From the NCBI RefSeq assembly GCF_900091445.1, contig NZ_LT607733.1, forward strand, positions 558,001 through 622,000: DNA of 64,000 nucleotides, written 5' to 3'. The DNA is from Micromonospora echinofusca (GTDB lineage: Bacteria > Actinomycetota > Actinomycetes > Mycobacteriales > Micromonosporaceae). Under the pieces are notes generated by a model. The model saw only the letters and a program-made list of their open reading frames with translations. It was not told the origin of the DNA and did not search any database. Made by a program: the position numbers and the translations under genes. Shown here piece after piece: positions 17,946 to 26,118 of this stretch (position 1 is the first letter of the stretch; each line of letters opens with the position of its first letter).

Positions 17946-18842
17946 TCAGAGCGGTCGGCCGGGCGCTCCGACGCCCACCATGCCCCGGTCGGGTTCCCCG
18001 GCGACGGCGTGGTGGTGCTGGGGTTCGGCGTACCGGGTGAGGCCGATGACGGCCGCGAGCGTGACCAGGAACCCGACGGCGGCGAGCCACTCCCGCCCGG
18101 GCCAGATCTTGTCGTTGAGCAGCAGCAGGCCGACGATCGCGGCGGGCACCGCCCCGGCGGCGTCCATCGCCGCCACGGCGGCCGTGGTCGAGCCGCGCTG
18201 CATGGCGAGACCGAGCAGCAGCTGACCGACGATCGAGTGGACGATCAGCAGGTAGAGCAGCGGGTCCCGGACGAACGCCTCCGGCGTCGGGGAGGAGGCG
18301 AGGGGCCGGGCGGCCACCGCGGCGGCGGAGAACGCCAGCCCGGCCAGCGCGCCGAGCGCCACCGAGCCGGGCGCCCCGTGCAGGCGTACGGCGAAGAAGC
18401 CGATGACCGCGATCACGCCGAGCGCCACCGCCAGGGCGACCAGCCCGGCGGTGCCGAGCGGCTTGGCCGGCGCGGGCTCGGCGGAGAGCACCAGCGCGGT
18501 GATCCCGGCGAACAGCAGCACCAGCAGCGCCACCTCGGCGGCCGGCAACCGCCACTTCAGCACCAGCACGCCGAGCAGGGCGGTGACCCCGAGCCCGGCG
18601 GCGACGCTGGACTGGACCAGGAACAGCGGCAGGTCCCGGCGGGCGAGCAGGGCCAGCACGAACCCGGCCACCTGGCAGCCGAGCCCGACCAGGTACGTGC
18701 GGTGACCCGCCAGCCGCAGCAGCAGCCCCGGGTCGAAGGTGTGGTGCACGGTGGTGCGGGCGGCGGCCACCGACTGGAGGAGGTTGGCGACGCCGTACGC
18801 GACGATCATGGCCGCGAGGAAGCACCAACCGGAGGAGACCAC
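17946..18842 (-). CDS. DMT/EamA-like membrane transporter
   Basis: A 298-residue integral membrane protein with about ten hydrophobic helices. The first begins immediately after the start (WCFLAAMIVAYGVANLLQS) and the second half contains LLLLNDKIWPGREWLAAVGF, a pattern of the drug/metabolite transporter superfamily. The substrate cannot be inferred. I chose the GTG at 18842 so that the first helix is complete; an ATG at 18809 would truncate it. It lies 26 nt downstream of hisN and is probably cotranscribed. Confidence 0.75.
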   Translation of the reverse strand: MVSSGWCFLAAMIVAYGVANLLQSVAAARTTVHHTFDPGLLLRLAGHRTYLVGLGCQVAGFVLALLARRDLPLFLVQSSVAAGLGVTALLGVLVLKWRLPAAEVALLVLLFAGITALVLSAEPAPAKPLGTAGLVALAVALGVIAVIGFFAVRLHGAPGSVALGALAGLAFSAAAVAARPLASSPTPEAFVRDPLLYLLIVHSIVGQLLLGLAMQRGSTTAAVAAMDAAGAVPAAIVGLLLLNDKIWPGREWLAAVGFLVTLAAVIGLTRYAEPQHHHAVAGEPDRGMVGVGAPGRPL

Positions 18843-18868
18843 CTGGCGAGGATAGAGGCTGCCGGAGG

Positions 18869-19687
18869 TCAGTGCTCGATTGGCCGACCCAGCCGGGCGA
18901 GGATGTCGGCGTGCAACGCGCCGTTGCTGGCCACGGCGCTGCTCTCGGTCCCGGCGTCGCCGGAGGGGGCGGGTCGGCCGGCCAGATCGGTGAACGTGCC
19001 GCCCGCCTCGGTGACGATCGGCACCAGCGCGGCGACGTCCCACAGCGACAGCTCCGGCTCCACCATCACGTCCAGCGCGCCCTCGGCCAGCAGCATGTAG
19101 CCGTAGAAGTCGCCGTACGCCCGGCTGCGCCAGGTGTCCCGCATGAGCTGGAGCATCGCGTCCAGCCGGCCGGCGGACTCCCACCCCGTCAGCGACGAGT
19201 AGCAGAAGCTCGCGTCGGCGAGGTCGCGGACCGCGGAGACCCGGATCGGCGCGCCGCTCGCGGCGTCGGGCCCCGCGTACGCCCCCTCGCCGAGCGCGCC
19301 CCACCAGCGGCGGCCGAGCGCCGGCGCGGAGACCAGCCCGGCGACCGGGCGGTCGCCCTCCAGCAGCGCGATCAGGGTGGCCCACACCGGCACGCCGCGG
19401 ATGAAGTTCTTCGTGCCGTCGATCGGGTCGACCACCCAGCGCCGGCCGTCCGGGCCGCTGGCGGGCTGCTCGCCGTACTCCTCGCCGAGCAGGCCGTCGG
19501 CCGGCCGGTGCGCGGCCAGCAGCGCCCGGATCTCCCGCTCGACCGCGGTGTCCGCGTCGGAGACCGGGGTCAGGTCGGGCTTCGCCTCGACCCGCAGGTC
19601 GAGCGCGCGGAACCGGGCCGTGGAGACGGCGTCGGCGGCGTCGGCGAGCAGGTGGGCGAGGGCGATGTCGTCGGCGTACCGGGGCAT
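18869..19687 (-). CDS. hisN: Histidinol-phosphatase, inositol monophosphatase family
   Basis: A 272-residue metal-dependent phosphatase with metal ligands in GEEYG, VDPIDGTKNFIRG and ELSLWDVAAL, the standard inositol-monophosphatase signatures. The N-terminus (YADDIALAHLLADAAD, ALDLRVEAKPDLTPVSDAD) matches the HisN subgroup that removes phosphate from histidinol phosphate in actinobacteria. The start ATG at 19687 has TACCGT 7 nt upstream, so the gene is likely leaderless and independent of rsgA. Confidence 0.85.
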   Translation of the reverse strand: MPRYADDIALAHLLADAADAVSTARFRALDLRVEAKPDLTPVSDADTAVEREIRALLAAHRPADGLLGEEYGEQPASGPDGRRWVVDPIDGTKNFIRGVPVWATLIALLEGDRPVAGLVSAPALGRRWWGALGEGAYAGPDAASGAPIRVSAVRDLADASFCYSSLTGWESAGRLDAMLQLMRDTWRSRAYGDFYGYMLLAEGALDVMVEPELSLWDVAALVPIVTEAGGTFTDLAGRPAPSGDAGTESSAVASNGALHADILARLGRPIEH

Positions 19688-19694
19688 GCCCCAA

Positions 19695-19700
19695 ACGGTA
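19695..19700 (-). promoter_or_regulatory. Leaderless -10 of hisN
   Basis: Minus-strand TACCGT ends 7 nt before the hisN ATG, with no Shine-Dalgarno sequence. Confidence 0.5.
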
Positions 19701-19712
19701 GCGGCGACCGGC

Positions 19713-20810
19713 TCAGGACCCCGCGAGCGGGTCGCCGGGATTCCGCTGGTCGGGTTCGCGCGCGTCGCCCTCGCCCGACCGGGAGGCCAGCAGCCGGCGG
19801 TACGAGGCCAGCCGGCGCGGATCGGCCTTGCCGGCGGCGACCCAGGCGTCCAGCCCGCAGTCGGCCTCCTCCGGCGTGTGCGGGCAGTTGGCGGGACAGT
19901 CGACCGTCCCCTCGACGAGGTCGGGGAAGCCGTGCAGCAGGCTGTCGGCGGAGACGTGCGCGAGCCCGAAGCTGCGCACCCCCGGGGTGTCGACGATCCA
20001 GCCGGCGGCGTCCCCGCCGCGCGGTGGGTCGCCGGGCAGCCGGGGCAGGCGCAGCGCCACCGCGCTCGTGGAGGTGTGCCGGCCCCGGCCGATGGCGCTG
20101 ACCGTGCCGACCGCCCGGGCGGCGTCCGGCACGAGCCGGTTGACCAGCGTCGACTTGCCCACCCCCGAGTGCCCCACCATGACCGAGATCCGCCCGGCGA
20201 GCAGGTCGCGCAGGGCGTCGAGGTCGGAGTCCGGGCGGATCAGCACGTACGGCAGCTCCAGCTCGGCGTAGTAGCCGAGCACCGTCTCGGGGCCGGCCAG
20301 GTCGGCCTTGGTGAGGCAGAGCAGCGGCTCGATGCCGGCGTCGTACGCGGCCACCAGGCACCGGTCGATGAACCCGGTGCGCGGCGGCGGGTCGGCCAGC
20401 GCGCTGACGATGACCAGCTGGTCGGCGTTGGCGACGACCACCCGTTCCAGCCGGCCCTCGGCGGTGGTCTCGTCGTCGTCGGCGGTGCGCCGCAGCACCG
20501 ACGTGCGCTCGGCGATCCGGACGATGCGGGCCAGCGCCCCGGCCGAGCCGGAGGTGTCGCCGACCAGGCCGACGCGGTCGCCGACCACCACCGACTTGCG
20601 TCCCAGTTCCCGGGCCCGCATCGCGGTGACCGGGGGCGCGTCCGGCCCCGCGTCGGGCGGCACGCACGTGTAGCGGCCCCGGTCGACGGCGATCACGAAG
20701 CCGTCCACCGCGTCGGAGTGCAGGGGGCGCGTGCGGGTACGCGGGCGCGACGACCTGCCCGGACGGATCCGGACGTCGTCCTCGTCGTACTCCCGCCGTC
20801 TGGTCGTCAG
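19713..20810 (-). CDS. rsgA: Ribosome biogenesis GTPase RsgA
   Basis: A circularly permuted GTPase that checks 30S subunit maturation. The OB-fold N-domain is followed by G4 (LTKADLAG), G1 (GHSGVGKSTL), G3 (DTPGVRSFGL) and the zinc site (CPANCPHTPEEADCGL). Conventional start codons allow only the GTG at 20708 (331 residues). That start removes an upstream segment REYDEDDVRIRPGRSSRPR that matches the conserved actinobacterial RsgA N-terminus. The frame is open back to the aroA stop with no ATG, GTG or TTG. The CTG at 20810, with GGGGGGCGGG just before it, is the best candidate and is used here. Either way it follows aroA by only 18 nt or about 120 nt. Confidence 0.85.
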   Translation of the reverse strand: MTTRRREYDEDDVRIRPGRSSRPRTRTRPLHSDAVDGFVIAVDRGRYTCVPPDAGPDAPPVTAMRARELGRKSVVVGDRVGLVGDTSGSAGALARIVRIAERTSVLRRTADDDETTAEGRLERVVVANADQLVIVSALADPPPRTGFIDRCLVAAYDAGIEPLLCLTKADLAGPETVLGYYAELELPYVLIRPDSDLDALRDLLAGRISVMVGHSGVGKSTLVNRLVPDAARAVGTVSAIGRGRHTSTSAVALRLPRLPGDPPRGGDAAGWIVDTPGVRSFGLAHVSADSLLHGFPDLVEGTVDCPANCPHTPEEADCGLDAWVAAGKADPRRLASYRRLLASRSGEGDAREPDQRNPGDPLAGS

Positions 20811-20828
20811 GACCCGCCCCCCGTCGTG

Positions 20829-22130
20829 TCAGCTCTTGCCGGTCACCATCGCCGACCATAGTGCCGGAAACTCCGGCATGGTCTTCGAGGTGCACGCCAC
20901 GTCGCTCAGCTCGACGCCCGGAACGGCCAGGCCGGCCACGGCGGCGGCGTGCGCCATCCGGTGGTCGTGGTAGGTCTCGAACACCCCGCCGTGCAGCGGC
21001 CGGGGCCGGATCTCCAGCCCGTCGGGGGACTCGGTGATGTCGGCGCCGAGGGCGGTGAACTCCCGCGCCAGCGCGGTCAGCCGGTCGGTCTCGTGGCCCC
21101 GGATGTGGCCGACGCCGGTGAACACCGACGGCGAGTCGGCGAGCATGGCGAGCGCGGTCAGCGCCGGGGTCAGCTCGCTGACGTCGGAGAGGTCGGCGGT
21201 CAGGCCGTGCACGGCGCCGGTGCCCCGGACCGTCAGCCCGCCGGTGGAGAGGGTCACCTCGCCGCCCATCCGCTGGAGCAGCGAACGGAGCTGCTCGACG
21301 GGCTGGGCGCTGCTGCGCGGCCAGCCCTGGAGGGTCACCTCGCCGCCGGTGACCAGGGCGGCGGCGAAGAACGGCACGGCGCCCGACAGGTCGGGCTCGA
21401 TCTGCCAGCCGCGCCCCGCCAGCGGGCCGGGCTCGACCACCCACACGTCGGGGGTGCCGTCGTCGACGGCCGCGCCGGCGGCCCGCAGCATCTGCACGGT
21501 CATCCGCAGGTGCGGCGCGGAGGGCACCGGCGGGCCCACGTGCCGGACCACCACGCCCCGGTCGAAGCGCGGCGCGGCCAGCAGCAGCCCGGAGACCAGT
21601 TGGCTGGACGCGGAGGCGTCGATCACCACCTCGCCGCCGACCACCCGCCCGGCGCCCAGCACGGTCAGCGGCAGGCTGCCGGTGGCGGGGGCGTCCACGC
21701 GTACGCCGAGGGAGCGCAGCGCCCCGATCAGCGGGCCGAGGGGGCGGGTGCGGGCCTGCGGGTCGCCGTCGAGGGTGATCCGCCCGTCGGCGAGGCCCGC
21801 CACGGGTGGGACGAAGCGCATCACGGTGCCGGCCAGGCCGACGTCGACGTGCGCGGGGCCGACCAGCGGGTGGGGGCGGACCAGCCAGCGTTCGTCGTCG
21901 CTGATCGACATGTGCGCGCCCAGCGCGCGCAGGCCGGCGGCCATCAGCTCGGTGTCCCGGGCGCGCAGCGGCCCGGCCAGGGTCGAGGGACCGCCGGCCA
22001 GGGCGCTCAGCACCAGGGCGCGCGCGGTCATCGACTTGGACCCGGGCAGGCGCAGCGTCGCCGCGACCGGGTCGGAGGCGGTCGGAGCTGTCCACGGCTG
22101 CGGCGGCCGGGTCGCGATCAGGTTCCCCAC
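20829..22130 (-). CDS. aroA: 3-phosphoshikimate 1-carboxyvinyltransferase (EPSP synthase)
   Basis: This enzyme adds the enolpyruvyl group of PEP to shikimate 3-phosphate in aromatic amino-acid synthesis. The 433-residue length is typical. Diagnostic segments are LPGSKSMTARALVLSAL near the N-terminus, GLAGTVMRFVPP (class motif around the glyphosate-binding region), DASASSQLVSGLLL and YHDHRMAHAAA with the catalytic region. The start is GTG. CAGAAT lies 6 nt upstream. Downstream rsgA is on the same strand. Confidence 0.95.
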   Translation of the reverse strand: MGNLIATRPPQPWTAPTASDPVAATLRLPGSKSMTARALVLSALAGGPSTLAGPLRARDTELMAAGLRALGAHMSISDDERWLVRPHPLVGPAHVDVGLAGTVMRFVPPVAGLADGRITLDGDPQARTRPLGPLIGALRSLGVRVDAPATGSLPLTVLGAGRVVGGEVVIDASASSQLVSGLLLAAPRFDRGVVVRHVGPPVPSAPHLRMTVQMLRAAGAAVDDGTPDVWVVEPGPLAGRGWQIEPDLSGAVPFFAAALVTGGEVTLQGWPRSSAQPVEQLRSLLQRMGGEVTLSTGGLTVRGTGAVHGLTADLSDVSELTPALTALAMLADSPSVFTGVGHIRGHETDRLTALAREFTALGADITESPDGLEIRPRPLHGGVFETYHDHRMAHAAAVAGLAVPGVELSDVACTSKTMPEFPALWSAMVTGKS

Positions 22131-22219
22131 GCCTCCATTCTGCCGCGTCCGGGGGCGGGTGCGGCCGGCCGGCGCGGCTACTCCCGGTCAGCGGGACAGC
22201 CGGACGACGCGCGGCGGGT

Positions 22220-22225
22220 TAGCGT
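22220..22225 (+). promoter_or_regulatory. Leaderless -10 of HMCES-like gene
   Basis: TAGCGT lies 7 nt before the ATG at 22233, with no ribosome-binding sequence between them. Confidence 0.5.
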
Positions 22226-22232
22226 GTGCCAC

Positions 22233-22943
22233 ATGTGCGGGAGGTACGCGACGACCCGGAGCGCGGGCGACCTGAGCGCGCTGTTCGAGTCCCAGGACGA
22301 GACCGGCGGCGGCGTCGGCCCCGACCACAACGTCGCGCCCACCGACCGGGTGCCGTTGGTGCGGGTCAGTCCGGAGGGCCACCGCGCGCTGTCCGTCGGC
22401 CGCTGGGGTCTGGTCCCGTCCTGGTCCCGGTCGCCGTCCGGCGCCGCCCGCATGATCAACGCCCGCGCCGAGACGGTCGCCACCAGCCGGGCGTACGCGG
22501 GGGCCTTCGCCCGCCGCCGCTGCCTCGTCCCGGCCGACGGCTGGTACGAGTGGGTCCGCTCGGCGGACGGGCGCAAGCAGCCCTTCTACATGACCCCGTC
22601 GGACGGCTCGGTGCTGGCCTTCGCCGGCATCTGGTCGGTCTGGGAGGGCTCCGCCGACCCGCTGCTGACCTTCAGCGTCCTCACCACGGCCGCTCTGGGC
22701 GAGCTGGCCGAGGTGCACGACCGGATGCCGCTGCTGCTGCCCCGGGAGCGCTGGGGGGCGTGGCTCGCGTCGACCGACGAGCCGGAGGGCCTGCTCGCGC
22801 CGCCGCGGCCGGACTGGCTCGCGACGCTGGAGATCCGCCCGGTGGGCACGGCGGTGGGGGACGTGCGCAACGACGGGCCGCAGTTGACCGAGCGGGTGCC
22901 GCTCGCCCGGGCCGCCGGTCCACAGGAGATGACGCTTTTCTGA
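22233..22943 (+). CDS. SOS response-associated peptidase / HMCES family protein
   Basis: A 236-residue YedK/HMCES-type protein, which covalently caps abasic sites in single-stranded DNA. The catalytic Cys2 is exposed after removal of Met1 (MCGRYA). Asn in NVAPTD, NARAET and the active-site His of EVHDRMP are all present, and the length is typical. The ATG at 22233 is therefore certain because Cys must be residue 2. The transcript looks leaderless. Confidence 0.92.
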   Translation: MCGRYATTRSAGDLSALFESQDETGGGVGPDHNVAPTDRVPLVRVSPEGHRALSVGRWGLVPSWSRSPSGAARMINARAETVATSRAYAGAFARRRCLVPADGWYEWVRSADGRKQPFYMTPSDGSVLAFAGIWSVWEGSADPLLTFSVLTTAALGELAEVHDRMPLLLPRERWGAWLASTDEPEGLLAPPRPDWLATLEIRPVGTAVGDVRNDGPQLTERVPLARAAGPQEMTLF

Positions 22944-22947
22944 CAGT

Positions 22948-22962
22948 CCGACACATTGTCGG
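22948..22962. promoter_or_regulatory. Short palindrome upstream of WhiB gene
   Basis: CCGACA-CAT-TGTCGG is a perfect 6+6 inverted repeat just after the HMCES stop. It may be a small hairpin or an operator in the 195-bp gap before the WhiB gene. Confidence 0.3.
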
Positions 22963-23027
22963 GAGTGATTTACCTGAGTTGCGGACGAAACGTCGCCCCC
23001 GCGTTCGCCCGTATTCGCCGTGAAGCC

Positions 23028-23056
23028 TTGTCCCGGTGTCCGGAAGTGCGATACAA
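23028..23056 (+). promoter_or_regulatory. Candidate promoter of WhiB gene
   Basis: TTGTCC at 23028-23033 and ATACAA at 23051-23056 are spaced by 17 nt in a locally AT-richer stretch. The implied 5' leader is about 75 nt. Confidence 0.35.
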
Positions 23057-23138
23057 CACAGCGCCGGTAGTGGGTGTCGATTCGCACGGGGCGGACGACG
23101 CGCACCGATCTTGCCGGTCCCACGGGGGAGGTGGGTGG

Positions 23139-23531
23139 ATGACACGGGCACGTATGCCCCGGCCGCACGAGGTGGCCGCCGCACGACGAGACCCGCGACT
23201 GCTGCGGGCGTTGCGGGAGCGGCGACAGGACGAGGCGTGGCGAACCAGGGGAACCTGCCAGAACGTCGACCCGGAAACGTTCTTTCCGGCGCCGAACGAA
23301 CCGGCAGACGCGGCGGTCGCGCTCTGCCGCAGCTGTGACGTGCAGGGCTCCTGCCTGGCGTGGGCGCTGGACGTGGGCGACCTGCACGGCGTCTGGGGCG
23401 GCACCACTCCGCGCGAGCGGCGGGCGATGCTGGTCGCCTGGCGCGACGAGGTGCTACCGGATCCGGAGGCCGCCGGCGAGGCGGGTCCACCGGTCCGGGA
23501 CCGGCTGCTCACGCTGGTGCCGCTGAGCTGA
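23139..23531 (+). CDS. WhiB family iron-sulfur regulator
   Basis: A 130-residue Wbl protein. Four cysteines (TCQNVDPETFF, ALCRSCDVQGSC) form the [4Fe-4S] site, followed by the GVWGGTT turn that contacts the sigma factor and a basic RERRAML region. The N-terminus has a 35-residue basic arm that differs from short WhiB1 types. There is no C-terminal AT-hook of the WhiB7 kind. The ATG at 23139 follows the purine-rich GGGGGAGG. Which Wbl subgroup it belongs to is not decided. A second WhiB gene is at 37200-37457. Confidence 0.9.
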   Translation: MTRARMPRPHEVAAARRDPRLLRALRERRQDEAWRTRGTCQNVDPETFFPAPNEPADAAVALCRSCDVQGSCLAWALDVGDLHGVWGGTTPRERRAMLVAWRDEVLPDPEAAGEAGPPVRDRLLTLVPLS

Positions 23532-23614
23532 CCGGCGACTGAACCGGTCGCGGCCGGCCCCCCATCCCGGCGGGCCGGCCGCCCGTCGTGCCCGCGACAC
23601 CGCAGAATGGGCCG

Positions 23615-24229
23615 GTGCCGCAGGACGACGAGCTCTCCACCCCGCGCGGGCCCGCCCGGGTCGACACCGACCTGCCGGCGGGTACGCCGAGCGCCCTGCT
23701 GGTGCTCGGCCACGGCGCGGGCGGTGACGTCGACGCCCCGGACCTGCGTGCGCTCCGGGACGCGGCGGTCGGTGTCGGGCTGGTGGTGGCCCGGGTGACC
23801 CAGCCGTACCGCGTCGCCGGCCGGCGCGCGCCGGCTCCGGCGGGGCACCTCGACGAGGCGTGGACGGCCGTGCTCGCCGTGCTGCGGCAGCGGCACCCGG
23901 GCGTACCCCTGCTGGTGGGTGGACGCTCCAGCGGCGCGCGGGTGGCGTGCCGCACCGCGCCGGCGGTGGGCGCCGCCGGGATCGTGGCGCTGGCGTTCCC
24001 GCTGCATCCGCCCGGCCGCCCGGAGCGGTCGAGGGCGGCGGAGTTGGCGACCGGCCTGCCCACCCTCGTGGTCAACGGCGACCGCGACCCGTTCGGGGTG
24101 CCGGAGCCGGGGCCGGGGGTGCGCGTGGTGACCCGCCCGGGGGAGCGGCACGACCTGCGGGGCGACCCGGCCGGCACGGCTGCGGTGGTGTGTGACTGGC
24201 TGCGCGGGCAGGGCTGGGCGCGACGCTGA
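23615..24229 (+). CDS. Alpha/beta hydrolase family protein
   Basis: A 204-residue small hydrolase of the dienelactone-hydrolase-like/KANL3-TEX30 type. LVLGHGAGGDVDAPD forms the oxyanion region, GGRSSGARVA carries the nucleophile Ser, NGDRDPFG the Asp and ERHDLRG the His, so the catalytic triad is intact. There is no signal peptide, so it is cytoplasmic. Substrate is unknown. GTG codons at 23588 and 23615 are both possible; CAGAAT 6 nt before 23615 favours the shorter, leaderless start. Confidence 0.75.
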   Translation: MPQDDELSTPRGPARVDTDLPAGTPSALLVLGHGAGGDVDAPDLRALRDAAVGVGLVVARVTQPYRVAGRRAPAPAGHLDEAWTAVLAVLRQRHPGVPLLVGGRSSGARVACRTAPAVGAAGIVALAFPLHPPGRPERSRAAELATGLPTLVVNGDRDPFGVPEPGPGVRVVTRPGERHDLRGDPAGTAAVVCDWLRGQGWARR

Positions 24230-24341
24230 GCCGGGCGGCGGACGCCGTGGCGGGCCGTGTCCGGTGGCGGCGGCGGGTCGTTGCATCGGATGGCGCCGGA
24301 CGCCCGGTTCGGGCGGGCGGCGCCGGTCCTCCCAGGCCCTT

Positions 24342-24382
24342 CCTGGTCCCAGCGTCGGCCCGCTGCCGGCGCCGGGACCAGG
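24342..24382 (+). terminator. Inverted repeat downstream of hydrolase gene
   Basis: A perfect 9-bp stem, CCTGGTCCC with GGGACCAGG (24342-24350 and 24374-24382), encloses a 23-nt GC-rich loop. It sits 113 nt after the hydrolase stop and 18 nt before the SigR-type promoter, so it may insulate the sigma gene. Confidence 0.4.
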
Positions 24383-24399
24383 AACGGGGGGAGACCAGC

Positions 24400-24426
24400 G
24401 GAATGCCCCGCCCCGTCGGGGGCGTT
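24400..24426 (+). promoter_or_regulatory. SigR/SigH-type promoter upstream of the sigR-like gene
   Basis: GGAAT at 24400-24404 and GTT at 24424-24426 (within CGTT) are separated by 19 nt. This matches the known GGAAT-N18/19-GTT consensus of the thiol-oxidative-stress sigma factors SigR (Streptomyces) and SigH (mycobacteria). It lies upstream of a homologue of exactly that sigma factor, so positive autoregulation is likely. A transcript from here would cover the in-frame GTG at 24467. Confidence 0.6.
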
Positions 24427-24682
24427 GCACCCCCCGGGACGACATTTCTGGCGAGGGGGGAGACCGGTGCCGACCGAGACACGGGCCCGGGAACGGGACG
24501 AGCGGGGAGCGCGGCAGCTCCGACGGCTGCTGGGCGGCCCGGACTGGCCCGCGGTGGTGCCGCCGGTCGGCCCGGCGGCGGTGCGCACGACCACGGTGAG
24601 GACGAGCACACCCGCCGGAAGTGAATCTGCGGGCACGTCCGGGCGCGTATCCTCGGCGGGACAGCATCCGACGCGAGGGGAT

Positions 24683-25306
24683 GTGCGGTTGACCACCGAG
24701 AAGACGGACGAGCGCAGGGCCCGCTTCGAGCGGGACGCGATGCCCTTCGTCGATCAGCTCTACGCTGCCGGGCTGCGGATGACCCGCAATCCGGCGGATG
24801 CCGAGGACCTGGTCCAGGAGACCTACCTGAAGGCGTACGCGGCCTTCCACCAGTTCGAGCAGGGCACGAACCTCAAGGCCTGGCTCTACCGGATCCTGAC
24901 CAACACCTACATCAACTCCTACCGCAAGCGGCAGCGCCAGCCCATCCAGGCGCCGACCGAGGAGATCACCGACTGGCAGCTCGCCGAGGCCGAGTCGCAC
25001 ACCTCCAGCGGCCTGCGCTCGGCCGAGACCGAGGCGCTGGACCGGCTGCCGGACAGCGACGTCAAGGAGGCCCTCCAGCAGTTGCCGGAGGAGTTCCGCC
25101 TGGCCGTCTACCTCACCGACGTCGAGGGCTTCTCCTACAAGGAGGTCGCCGACATCATGGGCACGCCGATCGGCACGGTCATGTCGCGGCTGCACCGCGG
25201 CCGTCGTAATCTGCGCAAGCTGCTCGAGCAGTACGCCGCCGAGCGGGGCTTCACCGCCGCGGCGTCGAAGAAGGGCTCGACCGCTTCCGCCGGCCGGGAG
25301 GTCTGA
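24683..25306 (+). CDS. sigH: SigR/SigH-type ECF sigma factor (thiol-oxidative stress)
   Basis: A 207-residue ECF sigma factor closely following the SigR/SigH pattern. Region 2 shows [31 protein letters not shown] and region 4 shows [25 protein letters not shown] with [22 protein letters not shown]. It controls the disulfide-stress regulon with its redox-sensitive anti-sigma factor, encoded 1 nt downstream. Starts at GTG 24683 or TTG 24689 give the core protein. The frame is open upstream, and GTG 24467 behind a strong GGGGGAG would give a 72-residue longer isoform. A TATCCT -10-like hexamer at 24648-24653 could drive the short form. Confidence 0.9.
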   Translation: MRLTTEKTDERRARFERDAMPFVDQLYAAGLRMTRNPADAEDLVQETYLKAYAAFHQFEQGTNLKAWLYRILTNTYINSYRKRQRQPIQAPTEEITDWQLAEAESHTSSGLRSAETEALDRLPDSDVKEALQQLPEEFRLAVYLTDVEGFSYKEVADIMGTPIGTVMSRLHRGRRNLRKLLEQYAAERGFTAAASKKGSTASAGREV

Positions 25307-25307
25307 C

Positions 25308-25595
25308 ATGAGCTGTGGGGATCCGCACGAGACGGACTGCCGAGAGGTCCTCGCGGAGGTCTACCTCTACCTGGATCTGGAGTGCGCCGAGGAGCGGCGC
25401 GCGCTGATCCGCCACCACCTCGACGAGTGCGGGCCGTGCCTGCGCGAGTACGGCATCGAGCAGGAGGTGCGGGCGCTCGTCGCCCGCTGCTGCGGCAACG
25501 AGACCGCGCCCGACAAGCTGCGGGAGCGGCTGCGGCTGCGGCTGACCGAGCTGGTGGTCTTCGAGAGCACCGAGTCGAAGGAACTGGCCGACTGA
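25308..25595 (+). CDS. rsrA: Redox-sensing zinc anti-sigma factor, RsrA/RshA type
   Basis: A 95-residue ZAS-family anti-sigma factor. The zinc-binding HxxxCxxC is seen in HHLDECGPCLREYG, with an upstream Cys pair (SCGDPHETDC) and a CC further on (VARCCGNE). Oxidation of these cysteines releases zinc and frees the sigma factor. The ATG at 25308 is 1 nt after the sigma stop, so the two are made together. The name is by family resemblance and partner gene. Confidence 0.88.
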   Translation: MSCGDPHETDCREVLAEVYLYLDLECAEERRALIRHHLDECGPCLREYGIEQEVRALVARCCGNETAPDKLRERLRLRLTELVVFESTESKELAD

Positions 25596-25651
25596 GACCG
25601 GGCCGGTGAACGGCGGCCGAGCGGGGTCGGTCGCCACGTGGACGGCGACAG

Positions 25652-25684
25652 CGGTGGCCCGGGTCGGGACGACCCGGGCCACCG
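25652..25684. terminator. Strong hairpin between rsrA and bL37
   Basis: A 15-bp perfect stem (25652-25666 with 25670-25684) with a 3-nt loop lies between convergent rsrA and the bL37 gene. It can terminate both transcripts. Confidence 0.8.
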
Positions 25685-25731
25685 GCGTTCGCGCTGACTG
25701 GTCGCGCCGGGCCGTGGGGCCCGGCCGCCGG

Positions 25732-25806
25732 TCAGGAGTTGGGGCGCTTGCCGTGGTTCGCGCCGCTCTTCTTACGGGCCTTCTTCTTACGGGCCTTCTT
25801 CGCCAT
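25732..25806 (-). CDS. Ribosomal protein bL37 (24 residues)
   Basis: A 24-codon gene encoding a very basic peptide that starts MAKKARKKKARKKSG and ends ANHGKRPNS. The ending NHGKRPN and the size match bL37, a small 50S subunit protein described from mycobacterial ribosome structures. A near-perfect ribosome site GAGGAGGT sits 4 nt before the ATG at 25806, which strongly supports expression. Such short genes are often missed by automatic annotation. Confidence 0.85.
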   Translation of the reverse strand: MAKKARKKKARKKSGANHGKRPNS

Positions 25807-26118
25807 GGTGACCTCCTCGTGATGGTCGGATCCCCCTGCGCACGAGCTCGGCGCCGGTGCACGCACCGGTCCTCCCGGCGCCGGGGTCCGACCCGCTGAT
25901 GCTAGTGCGGCCGGCACCCGCCGTCGTCCGCCGGGGCCGCCGACCGTACGCCGCGCCGCACGACACGCCGGAGGCCGCGCCGCCCACCGGCCGGGATGCC
26001 CGGGAGGGTCGGCCCCAGAGTCGATCAACCATCCGCCCCGGGCCGCTCCACGCCCGCCGGAGGCCGCCCGCATGATTGGATACGTCGGCAGGCAACCGCG
26101 AGAGGGAGGGCCCTGGAC
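25807..26118. other. Divergent intergenic region, bL37 / carrier protein
   Basis: These 312 bp hold the ribosome site and probable promoter of bL37. A minus-strand TAGCAT hexamer at 25899-25904 would give a leader of about 85 nt. The right end holds the GGGAGGG ribosome site of the carrier-protein gene. No additional gene is convincing here. Confidence 0.5.

Noticed and set aside
20949..22232. Long plus-strand frame running through aroA into the HMCES gene
   Set aside because: The part opposite aroA is a shadow; only the portion from the ATG at 22233 encodes a recognisable protein with catalytic Cys2.
24247..24624. 125-residue plus-strand ORF upstream of sigR
   Set aside because: It is out of frame with the more convincing sigma extension, lacks a ribosome site and overlaps the SigR-type promoter.
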